A stretch of 64,000 bases of DNA from Comamonas koreensis. Its GTDB lineage: Bacteria > Pseudomonadota > Gammaproteobacteria > Burkholderiales > Burkholderiaceae_C. Location: NCBI RefSeq assembly GCF_021026195.1, contig NZ_JAJNCT010000005.1, positions 337,231-401,230 on the forward strand, in the 5' to 3' direction. This document shows, piece after piece, positions 46,648 to 55,100 of this stretch. Below the pieces are notes generated by a model. That model made no database searches. It saw nothing but the letters and a program-made list of their open reading frames with translations, and was not told the DNA's origin. Made by a program: the position numbers and the translations under genes. Positions within the stretch are counted from its first letter, which is position 1. Every line of letters begins with the position of its first letter.

Positions 46648-47223
46648 ATGTCCAAGCTCTCCCCAACCGCCCTGTTCGCTGCCGCCCTGACTGCAGCTGC
46701 CTTTGCCGCCCCCGTGATGGCCCAGCAAGCGCTGGTGCCGGCGCAAAGCGCCGTCAACTTCGAAGCCAAGCAAATGGGCGTGCCCATCAAGGGCCACTTT
46801 CAAAAGTTCGATGCCAAGATCGCCTTCGACACCGCCAAGCCAGAAGCCAGCAAGATCCACTTCACGGTCGATACCGGCAGTGCCACGATGGGTGTCAAGG
46901 AAACCGATGCCGAACTGCCCAAGGCCGAATGGTTCAATGTGGCCAAGTTCCCGCAAGCCACCTTTGACTCCACGGCCGTCAAGGCACTGGGTGGTGGCAA
47001 GTACCAGATCGATGGCACCTTGACGATCAAAGGTAACGTCCAGAAGGTCAGCCTGCCTGTCACCCTGACCCAGTCGGGCACGACCACCACAGCCGCCGGC
47101 ACGCTGCCTTTGAAGCGCCTGAACTATGCCATTGGCGATGGCGACTGGAAAGACACCTCGATGGTGGCAGACGAGGTGCAGGTGCAGTTCAAGCTGGCGC
47201 TGACCGGCGTCGGCAAGCTGTAA
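46648..47223 (+). CDS. YceI family periplasmic protein (first copy)
   Basis: A 191-residue protein with a signal peptide (residues 1-25, ends VMAQQALV) and a lipocalin-like YceI beta barrel that binds polyisoprenoid or quinone-like lipids. Typical stretches are VNFEAKQMGVPIKGHFQKFDA and DGTLTIKGNVQKVSLPVTL. ATG at 46648 is chosen from the signal peptide and GGAG upstream. It follows cytochrome b561 by 31 bases. Confidence 0.93.
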   Translation: MSKLSPTALFAAALTAAAFAAPVMAQQALVPAQSAVNFEAKQMGVPIKGHFQKFDAKIAFDTAKPEASKIHFTVDTGSATMGVKETDAELPKAEWFNVAKFPQATFDSTAVKALGGGKYQIDGTLTIKGNVQKVSLPVTLTQSGTTTTAAGTLPLKRLNYAIGDGDWKDTSMVADEVQVQFKLALTGVGKL

Positions 47224-47283
47224 GCACGTTTCGCGATCTACGCTTTTTGTTCCCCCTGTTCCCTAACCTATAGGAGATACCTG

Positions 47284-47859
47284 ATGCGCACTTCCCTGTT
47301 GGCCCTGGCCGCTGCTTCCCTGTTCGCCGGTGCTGTGCACGCGGCTCCAGCCACCTACGCGATCGACCCGACGCACACCTTTGCCACCTTCGAGATCGAC
47401 CACAACGGCGCCAGCACCAACCGTGCACGCTTCGACAAAAAAGAAGGCACCCTGACCCTGGACCGCGCTGGCAAGACCGGTTCGGTCGATATCAGCATCG
47501 ATACCGCTTCGGTCAACTCGGGCACGCCCGCTTTTGACAAGCACCTGCTGAGCAAGGACATCTTCAACGTGGCCGAGCACCCCAAGGCCCGCTTTCAGTC
47601 CACCAAGTTTGTGTTTGATGGCGACAAGCTCGCTTCCGTCGAAGGCAACCTGACCCTGCTGGGCAAGACCCAGCCCGTGACCTTCAAGGCCAGCAAGTTC
47701 AACTGCTACCCCAACAAGATGCTGCAGGACCGCGAAGTCTGCGGTGGCGATTTCGAAACCACCTTTGACCGCACCGCCTTCGGACTGGACTACGGCGTGA
47801 ACTATGGCGCTGCCAAGAACGTGCGCCTGGTCGTGCAGATCGAAGCCGTCAAGCAGTAA
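47284..47859 (+). CDS. YceI family periplasmic protein (second copy)
   Basis: A second 191-residue YceI protein, signal peptide residues 1-20 (ends AVHAAPATY). Family motifs: YAIDPTHTFATFEIDHNG, FDKKEGTLTLD and GNLTLLGKTQPVTFKASKFNCY, with two cysteines (FNCYPN and EVCGGD) not present in the first copy. The two copies differ strongly, so this is an old duplication or separate recruitment. Operon ends at the following hairpin. Confidence 0.94.
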   Translation: MRTSLLALAAASLFAGAVHAAPATYAIDPTHTFATFEIDHNGASTNRARFDKKEGTLTLDRAGKTGSVDISIDTASVNSGTPAFDKHLLSKDIFNVAEHPKARFQSTKFVFDGDKLASVEGNLTLLGKTQPVTFKASKFNCYPNKMLQDREVCGGDFETTFDRTAFGLDYGVNYGAAKNVRLVVQIEAVKQ

Positions 47860-47923
47860 TCAACCCTGAACTGCATGGGGCTCACCCACAGAAGAGCCCC
47901 TGACTGCCCCCAGGCTCCAGTAG

Positions 47924-47963
47924 CTGCCAGTCGCCGAAGAACGGCCACTGGCAGTTTTTTTTT
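47924..47963 (+). terminator. Terminator of cytochrome b561-YceI operon
   Basis: CTGCCAGT, 15 bases, ACTGGCAG, then nine T. Confidence 0.88.
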
Positions 47964-48114
47964 ATGGCCATCTGCAAGGGGCACAGCCCGCCGCCGATCG
48001 GACCACAAGCCCACGCAGGCCGGTCATGGCCGCAGGCGGGCTAAAATCAGCCTATTCATTCCAAGCTATCCAACGGCATCTCGATCTGTGGTGCCGTTTT
48101 CCATTGATCACACC

Positions 48115-51018
48115 ATGAGCGACACCAACAGCCAGCCGATTTCCCAACCAGGTCTCGATAGCCTGTCCAAGTCTTTTGAGCCTTCGGCCATCGAAGCCCA
48201 GTGGGGCCCGGAATGGGAAAAGCGCGGCTATGGCAATGCCGGCTATCGCGGCACCGGTGCGCCCAATGCAGAATCGGTCGCGGCACACCGGAACTTCTCC
48301 ATCCAGCTGCCGCCCCCCAATGTGACCGGCACCTTGCACATGGGCCATGCGTTCAACCAGACGATCATGGATTCGCTGACCCGCTACCACCGCATGAAGG
48401 GCTACAACACGGCCTGGATTCCGGGCACCGACCACGCCGGTATCGCCACGCAGATCGTGGTGGAGCGCCAGCTGCAGGCTGCCGGCCAAAGCCGCTATGA
48501 CCTGGGCCGCGAGAACTTTGTCGCCAAGGTCTGGGAGTGGAAGGAACAGTCGGGCAACACCATCACCACGCAGATGCGCCGCATGGGCGATACCGTGGAC
48601 TGGAGCCGCGAGTACTTCACGATGGACGACAAGCTCTCCAAGGTGGTGACCGATACCTTCGTCAAGCTCTACCAGCAAGGCCTGATCTACCGAGGCAAAC
48701 GCCTGGTGAACTGGGACCCGGTGCTGCAATCTGCGGTGTCCGACCTCGAAGTGGAAAACCAGGAAAAAGACGGTTCGCTGTGGCATATTGCCTACCCGCT
48801 GACCAATGGAGAAGGCCAGTTGGTGGTGGCCACCACCCGCCCCGAGACCATGCTGGGCGACGTGGCCGTGATGGTCCACCCCGAAGACACGCGCTACCAG
48901 CACCTGATCGGCCAGACCGTGACCCTGCCGCTGGTGGGCCGCCAGATCCCGATCATTGCCGACGACTATGTGGACCGCGAGTTCGGTACCGGCGTGGTCA
49001 AGGTCACGCCTGCGCATGACCAGAACGACTACCAGGTGGGCCAGCGCCACAAGCTGCCGATGATCGTGGTGCTGACCCTGGAGGCCAAGATCAACGATGA
49101 GGCGCCCGAAAAATACCGTGGCATGGACCGCTTTGTCGCGCGCAAGGCCATCGTGGCCGACCTCGAAGCCCAGGGCCTGCTGGTCGAGACCAAGAAGCAC
49201 AAGCTGATGGTGCCCATCTGCGACCGTACCGGCCAGGTGATCGAGCCCATGCTGACGGACCAGTGGTTCATCGCGATGAGCAAGGTCAGCGACCAGGACC
49301 CCACAGGCAAGAGCATTGCACAAAAGGCCATCGATGCCGTGGCCTCGGGCCAGGTGCAGTTTGTGCCCGAGAACTGGGTCAACACCTACAACCAGTGGAT
49401 GAACAACATCCAGGACTGGTGCATCTCGCGCCAGCTGTGGTGGGGCCACCAGATTCCGGCTTGGTATGACGAAGAGGGCAACATCTATGTCGCCAAGAAC
49501 GAGGCCGAAGCGCAGGCACAGGCGCCCGGCAAGGTGCTGCGCCGCGACGCCGATGTGCTGGACACCTGGTACTCCTCGGCCATGGTGCCGTTCAGCACGA
49601 TGGGCTGGCCCGACCAGACAGACGCCGCCGATGACAACTACAACCTGTACCTGCCCTCGTCGGTGCTGGTGACCGGCTACGACATCATCTTCTTCTGGGT
49701 CGCCCGGATGATCATGATGACCACGCACTTCACCGGCCGCGTCCCGTTCACGCATGTCTACATGCATGGCCTGGTGCGCGATGCGCAGGGCAAGAAGATG
49801 TCCAAGTCCGAAGGCAATGTGCTGGACCCTGTCGATCTGATTGACGGTATTGCACTGGAGCCGCTGCTGGACAAGCGCACCGTGGGCCTGCGCAAGCCGG
49901 AGACCGCGCCGCAGGTGCGCAAGAACACGCAAAAAGAATTCCCCGAAGGCATTCCCGCCTATGGCGCCGATGCGCTGCGCTTTACCTTTGCTGCGCTGGC
50001 ATCGCTGGGCCGCTCGATCAACTTTGACAGCAAGCGCTGCGAAGGCTACCGCAACTTCTGCAACAAGCTGTGGAACGCCTCACGCTTTGTGCTGATGAAC
50101 TGCGAAGGCCATGACTGCGGCCTGCTGGAGCACAGCAAGGACCAGTGCGCCGCCGGCGACTACCTGCAGTTCAGCCAGCCGGACCGCTGGATCGTCTCGC
50201 AGCTGCAAAAGGCCGAGGCCGAGGTGGCCAAGGGCTTTGCCGAGTTCCGCCTGGACAACGTCGCCAACACCATCTATGACTTTGTCTGGAACGAGTACTG
50301 CGACTGGTACCTGGAGATCGCCAAAGTGCAGATCCAGACCGGCAACGAAGCCCAGCAACGCGGCACCCGCCGCACCCTGATCCGCACCCTGGAAACCATT
50401 CTGCGCCTGGCCCACCCGATCATCCCGTTCGTGACCGAAGCGCTGTGGCAAAAGGTTGCCCCGGTGGCCGGCCGCGCAGGTGCATCGATTGCGATTGCCG
50501 CCTATCCGCAAGCCCAGGCCGAGAAGATCGACAACGAGGCCATCGCCTATGTGGAGCGCATCAAGCAGATGGTGGACGCCTGCCGTGCGCTGCGCGGTGA
50601 AATGGCTGTCTCGCCAGCACAACGCCTGCCGCTGCTGACGGTGGCCGGCTCTGCCGATGGCGCTGCCTTCCTGCGCGCCAATGCCGATGTGCTGAAGAAC
50701 CTGGCCAAGCTGAGCGAAGTCAAGGTGTTTGACGACGAGGCCACCTGGGCGGCTGAAGCCCAGCACGCACCGGTATCGGTGGTGGGCGATGCCCGCCTGG
50801 CGCTGTTTGTCGAAGTGGATGTGGAAGCCGAGAAGCTGCGCCTGGGCAAGGAGATCAAGCGCCTTGAGGGCGAGATCACCAAGGCCAACGCCAAGCTGTC
50901 CAACGAGGCTTTCTGCGCCAAGGCACCCGCTGCCGTACTGGACCAGGAGAAAAAGCGCGTGGCAGACTTTGGTGCTTCGCTGAGCAAGCTGCAAGAGCAG
51001 CTCCAGCGCCTGGGCTGA
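48115..51018 (+). CDS. valS: Valine-tRNA ligase
   Basis: A class I aminoacyl-tRNA synthetase of 967 residues that charges tRNA-Val. HIGH appears as LHMGHAF in [18 protein letters not shown] as KKMSKSEGN; the editing domain (about 190-340) and the C-terminal coiled coil ([21 protein letters not shown]) are present. ATG at 48115 gives the normal N-terminus; an open frame extends further left through a terminator and is not coding. Confidence 0.97.
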   Translation: MSDTNSQPISQPGLDSLSKSFEPSAIEAQWGPEWEKRGYGNAGYRGTGAPNAESVAAHRNFSIQLPPPNVTGTLHMGHAFNQTIMDSLTRYHRMKGYNTAWIPGTDHAGIATQIVVERQLQAAGQSRYDLGRENFVAKVWEWKEQSGNTITTQMRRMGDTVDWSREYFTMDDKLSKVVTDTFVKLYQQGLIYRGKRLVNWDPVLQSAVSDLEVENQEKDGSLWHIAYPLTNGEGQLVVATTRPETMLGDVAVMVHPEDTRYQHLIGQTVTLPLVGRQIPIIADDYVDREFGTGVVKVTPAHDQNDYQVGQRHKLPMIVVLTLEAKINDEAPEKYRGMDRFVARKAIVADLEAQGLLVETKKHKLMVPICDRTGQVIEPMLTDQWFIAMSKVSDQDPTGKSIAQKAIDAVASGQVQFVPENWVNTYNQWMNNIQDWCISRQLWWGHQIPAWYDEEGNIYVAKNEAEAQAQAPGKVLRRDADVLDTWYSSAMVPFSTMGWPDQTDAADDNYNLYLPSSVLVTGYDIIFFWVARMIMMTTHFTGRVPFTHVYMHGLVRDAQGKKMSKSEGNVLDPVDLIDGIALEPLLDKRTVGLRKPETAPQVRKNTQKEFPEGIPAYGADALRFTFAALASLGRSINFDSKRCEGYRNFCNKLWNASRFVLMNCEGHDCGLLEHSKDQCAAGDYLQFSQPDRWIVSQLQKAEAEVAKGFAEFRLDNVANTIYDFVWNEYCDWYLEIAKVQIQTGNEAQQRGTRRTLIRTLETILRLAHPIIPFVTEALWQKVAPVAGRAGASIAIAAYPQAQAEKIDNEAIAYVERIKQMVDACRALRGEMAVSPAQRLPLLTVAGSADGAAFLRANADVLKNLAKLSEVKVFDDEATWAAEAQHAPVSVVGDARLALFVEVDVEAEKLRLGKEIKRLEGEITKANAKLSNEAFCAKAPAAVLDQEKKRVADFGASLSKLQEQLQRLG

Positions 51019-51070
51019 AACGGCCGGGGCGGTGCAAAAATCAGCACATAATGCCCCTTGGCCCTGCACA

Positions 51071-51096
51071 CAAAGGCGCAGCTAGCTGCGCCTTTG
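51071..51096. terminator. 26-base perfect palindrome, likely valS terminator
   Basis: CAAAGGCGCAGC, TA, GCTGCGCCTTTG: a twelve-pair stem that would form a strong hairpin between valS and galU. It lacks a long T run, so termination may be partial, with read-through into galU 30 bases later. Confidence 0.65.
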
Positions 51097-51126
51097 TCAC
51101 ATCCAAGTCCTGAAACCCAAGTATTT

Positions 51127-52014
51127 ATGACTACACCGACCCGTGTCCGCAAAGCCGTTTTCCCAGTCGCAGGCCTGGGCACCCGCTTCTTGCCTGCCAC
51201 CAAGGCATCGCCCAAGGAAATGCTGCCCGTCGTGGACAAGCCCCTGATCCAGTACGCGGTGGAAGAGGCCTACGAGGCCGGCATCCGGGACATGATCTTT
51301 GTCACTGGCCGCAGCAAGCGCGCGATCGAGGACCACTTCGACACCGCCTATGAGCTGGAAAACGAGTTGGAAAACGCCGGCAAGCAGGCCATGCTGGACT
51401 TGGTGCGCAGCGTCAGCCCCGATGACATGAACTGCCTGTTTGTGCGCCAGCCCCGCTCGCTGGGCCTGGGCCATGCGGTGCTCTGCGCCGAGCCGCTGGT
51501 GGGCAACGAGCCTTTTGCCGTGCTGCTGGCCGATGACCTGATGACCGGCGCGCCAGGCGGCCCGGGCGTGATGGCGCAGATGACGGCGGCATTCTCCAAA
51601 CAAGGCCGCTCGCTGCTGGCCGTGCAAGAGGTGCCGCTGGAGCACACCAAGCGCTACGGCATCGTCAAGGGCGAGCCCGCAGGCGGCCCGCTGATGCGCA
51701 TTGACGAGATCGTCGAAAAACCCGCACCGGAAAAAGCCCCCTCCCGCATGGGTGTGGCGGGCCGCTATGTGCTCACCCCCGGCATCTTCGACGAGATCCG
51801 CAACCAGCCCAAGGGAGTGGGTGGCGAGATTCAGCTGACCGACGCCATCGAGCGCCTGATGCACAGCGAGACGGTGTACGCCTACCGCTACAGCGGCAAA
51901 CGCTATGACTGCGGCAGCAAGGAAGGTTTTCTGCAGGCGACGGTAGAGTTGGCGCTGCAGCACCCTGATGTGGGCGATGATTTCCGAGCCTTCCTGAAAG
52001 AGCTGCAGATCTGA
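51127..52014 (+). CDS. galU: UTP-glucose-1-phosphate uridylyltransferase
   Basis: Makes UDP-glucose for lipopolysaccharide and other glycans. The 295-residue enzyme has the nucleotide loop [23 protein letters not shown], the [13 protein letters not shown] segment and the [10 protein letters not shown] region. ATG at 51127 matches the family start ([13 protein letters not shown]). It lies just after the palindrome that follows valS and is convergent with tusA. Confidence 0.96.
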   Translation: MTTPTRVRKAVFPVAGLGTRFLPATKASPKEMLPVVDKPLIQYAVEEAYEAGIRDMIFVTGRSKRAIEDHFDTAYELENELENAGKQAMLDLVRSVSPDDMNCLFVRQPRSLGLGHAVLCAEPLVGNEPFAVLLADDLMTGAPGGPGVMAQMTAAFSKQGRSLLAVQEVPLEHTKRYGIVKGEPAGGPLMRIDEIVEKPAPEKAPSRMGVAGRYVLTPGIFDEIRNQPKGVGGEIQLTDAIERLMHSETVYAYRYSGKRYDCGSKEGFLQATVELALQHPDVGDDFRAFLKELQI

Positions 52015-52037
52015 GTCTGCGCGTAACCTCCCCCACT

Positions 52038-52066
52038 AAAAAGACCTGCTGATGCAGGCCTTTGTT
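52038..52066. terminator. Bidirectional terminator between galU and tusA
   Basis: AGACCTGC, TGAT, GCAGGCCT with TTTG on the right and TTTTTAGT when read leftwards. Confidence 0.75.
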
Positions 52067-52087
52067 TGGGAATGCGCGAGCGCCAGG

Positions 52088-52324
52088 CTAGCGGCGGCGC
52101 AGGATATGGATGAACTCCTCACCCACGGTCTGCTGCTCCACCAGCTCATTGCCGGTCTGCTTGGCAAAGGCCTGGAAATCCCGGATCGAGCCGGTATCGG
52201 TCGCCACCACCTTGAGCAGTTGCCCGCTCTGCATCGTGGCCAAGGCTTTCTTGGCCTTCAAAATCGGCAGCGGGCAGTTCAGCCCGCGCGTGTCCACTTC
52301 CTGGTCAATATCCATCGTGCTCAT
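52088..52324 (-). CDS. tusA: Sulfurtransferase TusA family protein
   Basis: A 78-residue SirA/TusA protein. The essential Cys17 is in the RGLNCPLPILKAKKAL motif; this cysteine carries a persulfide passed on for tRNA thiolation or other sulfur transfer. ATG at 52324 is used; a second ATG three codons later is possible. Its stop is 22 bases from the galU terminator; it follows the Nudix gene by 19 bases and may be cotranscribed with it. Confidence 0.92.
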   Translation of the reverse strand: MSTMDIDQEVDTRGLNCPLPILKAKKALATMQSGQLLKVVATDTGSIRDFQAFAKQTGNELVEQQTVGEEFIHILRRR

Positions 52325-52343
52325 TCGTTGTTGATCGCCAGAC

Positions 52344-52970
52344 TCAGTCCAGGCGGGGTGCCACCACAAAGCGGGCATCCTCTTCCCAGTAGTTCACCGG
52401 CCATTTGGCGGGATCGGGATCCGGGTTGGGATTGTTGGGGCGGAAGGCGCCAAAACGCACCGGCTCGCCCTTGCTCTTGACCCATTCGGCCATCGCATAG
52501 CCCGTGCCGGACGGCCAGCACAGCACGTCCTGCGCGGTCTTCCACTGGTATTCCACCAACTCGGGCGACAGGCGCACATCCTCGGGCCGGCCGTCAACGC
52601 GCACATGGTAGGCGATCAGCACCTGGTTCATGCGCAGAAACTCCCAGCAGCCAATCAGGCGCAAGGCCTTGGTCTGCAAGCCGGTTTCTTCCAGCACCTC
52701 GCGGGCAATGCCGGCCTCCGGCGATTCACCGGCTTCCATGAAGCCAGTGATCAGGCCAAACATGCCGGGCTGCCACATGGCATTGCGCGCCAGCAGCACC
52801 TGGCCCTGGTCGTTCTCGACAACGGCGGCCAGCACGGGGGTGGGGTTGCCCCAGTGCGTCCAGCCGCAAGCGGGGCAGCGCAGACGGCTGACATCGCCGC
52901 TGTCCTCGGCCATCACTTTCCATTGCAGCGCCGTGGCGCAGTTCACGCAAAATTTCGTTTCGTATTGCAT
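52344..52970 (-). CDS. Nudix hydrolase with zinc ribbon (NudC-like)
   Basis: A 208-residue protein. Cys8, Cys11, Cys32 and Cys35 form a zinc ribbon (FCVNCA, RCPACGW), and the Nudix box is GFMEAGESPEAGIAREVLEETG. It is shorter than E. coli NudC (NADH pyrophosphatase) and lacks the full N-terminal domain, so the substrate may be NADH, other dinucleotides or an unrelated nucleotide. Between cysM and tusA, all leftward. Confidence 0.88.
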   Translation of the reverse strand: MQYETKFCVNCATALQWKVMAEDSGDVSRLRCPACGWTHWGNPTPVLAAVVENDQGQVLLARNAMWQPGMFGLITGFMEAGESPEAGIAREVLEETGLQTKALRLIGCWEFLRMNQVLIAYHVRVDGRPEDVRLSPELVEYQWKTAQDVLCWPSGTGYAMAEWVKSKGEPVRFGAFRPNNPNPDPDPAKWPVNYWEEDARFVVAPRLD

Positions 52971-53017
52971 AAGGCTTTCATGCCAGCAGCCGGGCGCTAG
53001 GGGCCCGGCCTGCGCGT

Positions 53018-53929
53018 TCAGGCGGGAAACACGCCGGTGGACAGATAGCGGTCCCCCCGGTCGCAGACGACAAACACAATGGTAGCGTTGCGTTCGCGGC
53101 GCGCAATTTCCTGGGCGACATGGCAGGCGCCTGCGGCAGAAATGCCGGCAAAGATGCCTTCTTCACGGGCCAGGCTGCGGGCCATGTCCTCGGCATCGTT
53201 CTGGGTCACATAGATCATTTCGTCGACCGCACTCGGGTCATAGATCTTGGGCAGGTACTCTTCTGGCCACTTGCGGATGCCCGGAATGCGCGAGCCCTCG
53301 GTCGGCTGGGCGCCAATGATGCGCACGGCGGGGTTCTTTTCCTTCAAGTAGCGCGACACACCGGTGATGGTGCCGGTCGTGCCCATCGCGCTGACAAAGT
53401 GGGTGATCTGGCCGCCCGTCTGCTCCCAGATCTCGGGACCAGTCGTCTCGTAGTGGGCGCGCGGATTGTCCGGGTTGGCGAACTGGTCGAGCACAATGCC
53501 CTTGCCTTCGGCTACCATCTTGTCGGCCAAGTCGCGTGCATATTCCATGCCGCCGCTCTTGGGCGTCAGGATCAACTGCGCACCATAGGCCTTCATCGTC
53601 TGTGCCCGCTCGATGGACAGGTCCTCGGGCATGATCAACACCATGCGGTAGCCCTTGATGGCAGCGGCCATCGCCAATGCAATACCGGTGTTGCCCGAGG
53701 TGGCCTCGATCAAGGTGTCACCGGGCTTGATCTCGCCCCGCTCCTGCGCACGCTGGATCATCGACACCGCTGGCCGGTCCTTGACCGAGCCCGCCGGGTT
53801 GTTACCCTCGAGCTTGCCCAGCACCACATTGCCATGGGTCTCGTTGTAGTCAGCACCGATGCGCTGAAGGGCCACCAGGGGCGTCTTGCCGATCGCATCT
53901 TCAATCGTTGGGTATTTTTTGGAACTCAT
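53018..53929 (-). CDS. cysM: Cysteine synthase B
   Basis: A PLP enzyme of 303 residues that makes cysteine from O-acetylserine, able to use thiosulfate. Lys50 in NPAGSVKDRP binds PLP; TSGNTGIALAMAAA and GTTGTITG hold the phosphate. The length and the IGAQPTEGSRIPGIRKWP region favour CysM over CysK. ATG at 53929; an open frame extends left into the tRNA gene and is not coding. The start is 38 bases from the divergent tRNA-Leu. Confidence 0.94.
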   Translation of the reverse strand: MSSKKYPTIEDAIGKTPLVALQRIGADYNETHGNVVLGKLEGNNPAGSVKDRPAVSMIQRAQERGEIKPGDTLIEATSGNTGIALAMAAAIKGYRMVLIMPEDLSIERAQTMKAYGAQLILTPKSGGMEYARDLADKMVAEGKGIVLDQFANPDNPRAHYETTGPEIWEQTGGQITHFVSAMGTTGTITGVSRYLKEKNPAVRIIGAQPTEGSRIPGIRKWPEEYLPKIYDPSAVDEMIYVTQNDAEDMARSLAREEGIFAGISAAGACHVAQEIARRERNATIVFVVCDRGDRYLSTGVFPA

Positions 53930-53966
53930 TATTTGTGCCATAATTGCGAGCTGCGATACAAACACA

Positions 53967-54051
53967 GCCCGGGTGGTGAAATTGGTAGACGCAGGGGACT
54001 CAAAATCCCCCGCCGCAAGGCGTGCCGGTTCGATTCCGGCCCCGGGCACCA
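53967..54051 (+). tRNA. tRNA-Leu (anticodon CAA)
   Basis: Acceptor stem GCCCGGG (53967-53973) pairs with CCCGGGC (54041-54047), then A and encoded CCA (54049-54051). The anticodon arm is GGGGA-CTCAAAA-TCCCC with CAA, reading UUG. The long variable arm (CGCCGCAAGGCG) is the class II type of leucine tRNAs. TTGTGC and GATACA, 16 bases apart and just upstream, look like its promoter. It is the last host gene before the phage-like region and so the likely integration site. Confidence 0.96.
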
Positions 54052-54056
54052 CACTC

Positions 54057-54095
54057 AAAGCCGTTAAGTTTAAACAACTTAGCGGCTTTTTCTTT
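54057..54095 (+). terminator. Terminator after tRNA-Leu
   Basis: AAAGCCGTTAAGTT pairs, with one mismatch, with AACTTAGCGGCTTT, followed by TTCTTT. Confidence 0.85.
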
Positions 54096-54105
54096 GTCTG
54101 GTCGT

Positions 54106-54159
54106 GTTCCCAAAAAACCGTGGCGTTCCATAAAAACGAACTCGCGTTCCATAAAAAAC
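54106..54159. repeat. Three spaced GTTCC-A/T-rich direct repeats next to tRNA-Leu
   Basis: GTTCCCAAAAAAC (54106-54118), GTTCCATAAAAAC (54125-54137) and GTTCCATAAAAAAC (54146-54159), spaced 19 and 21 bases, about two helical turns. They begin 55 bases beyond the tRNA 3' end. This fits arm-type binding sites of a phage integrase beside the attachment core; they could also be operators. Confidence 0.55.
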
Positions 54160-54279
54160 ATAGCAACCGACATTCTAAACTGGGGGCAAGCCCCTTGTTA
54201 CAGAGATGCCGTGGCGCGCACTAAACCCCACTGGCCTCACTCAGGCACTCCCTGGCAACAACCACTTTTTCGGCCTCTA

Positions 54280-54299
54280 TACTGTATAAATACACAGTA
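54280..54299 (+). promoter_or_regulatory. LexA (SOS) box
   Basis: TACTGTATAAATACACAGTA: CTGT, eight bases, ACAG, with the TACTGTAT left half and ACAGTA right half of the proteobacterial LexA consensus. It overlaps a possible -10 (TATACT, 54278-54283) and lies 16 bases before the start codon of the 95-residue gene, so LexA would repress that gene and DNA damage would induce it. Confidence 0.85.
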
Positions 54300-54315
54300 C
54301 ACCTAGGAGGTCAGC

Positions 54316-54603
54316 ATGAAGCTTGAGAAGCACTACTTTTGGAAAATTCAGGACTTGGGGAAGTGGAAGACCACCCGCTTTCGCTGCACTGAGGACCACA
54401 TCAAAGACGATCACCCGGAAGCGATCTGCATAGAAAGCTCGCTCATTGACAGATGGGTGCCAGAGACAGACGAGGAGATGTGGGAGCAATACCGTAAGAC
54501 TTCGACCGGCGTGCTCACCAACCCTGGGCAGTACTTGCCGCCCAAGACTGCCACACCGTCCACCGACTTCATGGACTCGCTGAGCAAAGATGTGCCGTTT
54601 TGA
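54316..54603 (+). CDS. SOS-controlled phage protein of unknown function
   Basis: A 95-residue acidic, soluble protein that I do not recognise beyond a general likeness to small hypothetical phage proteins (MKLEKHYFWKIQDLGKW; TEDHIKDDHPEAICIESSLI). No membrane segment or known motif. A strong AGGAGGT ribosome site lies five bases before ATG, and a perfect LexA box sits directly upstream, so expression should follow DNA damage. A strong terminator follows, making it a single-gene unit. At the prophage edge, it could be an accessory (moron) gene or part of induction control. Function not assigned. Confidence 0.78.
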   Translation: MKLEKHYFWKIQDLGKWKTTRFRCTEDHIKDDHPEAICIESSLIDRWVPETDEEMWEQYRKTSTGVLTNPGQYLPPKTATPSTDFMDSLSKDVPF

Positions 54604-54620
54604 CGGCGGGCCCACAAACG

Positions 54621-54672
54621 AAAAAAGAGCCTCCCCAGTGCCGTAGTGGCGCCGGGGAGGCTCTGCTTTTAT
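54621..54672. terminator. Strong bidirectional terminator after SOS-controlled gene
   Basis: AGAGCCTCCCC and GGGGAGGCTCT form an 11-pair stem around a 17-base loop, with AAAAAA before and GCTTTTA after. Confidence 0.88.
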
Positions 54673-54749
54673 CTATACCAAACGGCACTTCCAAATGGAA
54701 TGAGGCCTAGCCCGATTAACATCCTCACTACCGACATTGAAAGCGAAGC

Positions 54750-55100
54750 ATGAACTTCTGGACCAAATCCACTGGAGCAGACAACGGCAGTTACTGCGTG
54801 TGGCGATTGCACGATGAAGCACTAGGACTACCAGCATTGCAAGCCCTGTTTCCTAGCGGCGAGGCAGACGAGCGCAATTTTGTGCTGTTTTCCACCTCAG
54901 GCGTTCACGGCACATACCAGACAATTGAAGAAGAACAACGATCGCCAGGATCTGGTGTCACCTTTATGGTGATTCAGCCGAGGCTAGTGATGACCCGGTA
55001 CGGTGTTGTTTATCCAAAGTCTGAGGAGGATTTTTCCTTCCTCAAGATGCTCCGGGATTCGTCTTGGGCAATGATGACCAACATAGGGCGAGAAGCCTAG
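54750..55100 (+). CDS. Hypothetical phage-edge protein
   Basis: A 116-residue soluble protein (MNFWTKSTGADNGSYCVW; LFSTSGVHGTYQTIEEE; VMTRYGVVYPKSEEDFSFLK). I do not recognise it, though SxxGVHGTYxTIE and the ending DFSFLKMLRDSSW look like a conserved small family rather than random sequence. Base use is less GC-rich than the host genes. It lies between the SOS-controlled gene's terminator and the convergent Rz gene, whose stop codon overlaps its own within the palindrome CTAG. Likely a moron gene. Confidence 0.68.
   Translation: MNFWTKSTGADNGSYCVWRLHDEALGLPALQALFPSGEADERNFVLFSTSGVHGTYQTIEEEQRSPGSGVTFMVIQPRLVMTRYGVVYPKSEEDFSFLKMLRDSSWAMMTNIGREA

Noticed and set aside
48052..49932. 626-codon open frame antisense to valS
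   Set aside because: Composition typical of antisense of a GC-rich gene; valS motifs on the other strand are complete.
53930..54166. Extended start for cysM reaching into and beyond the tRNA gene
   Set aside because: The extension would overlap the tRNA-Leu gene antisense; the family N-terminus begins at 53929.
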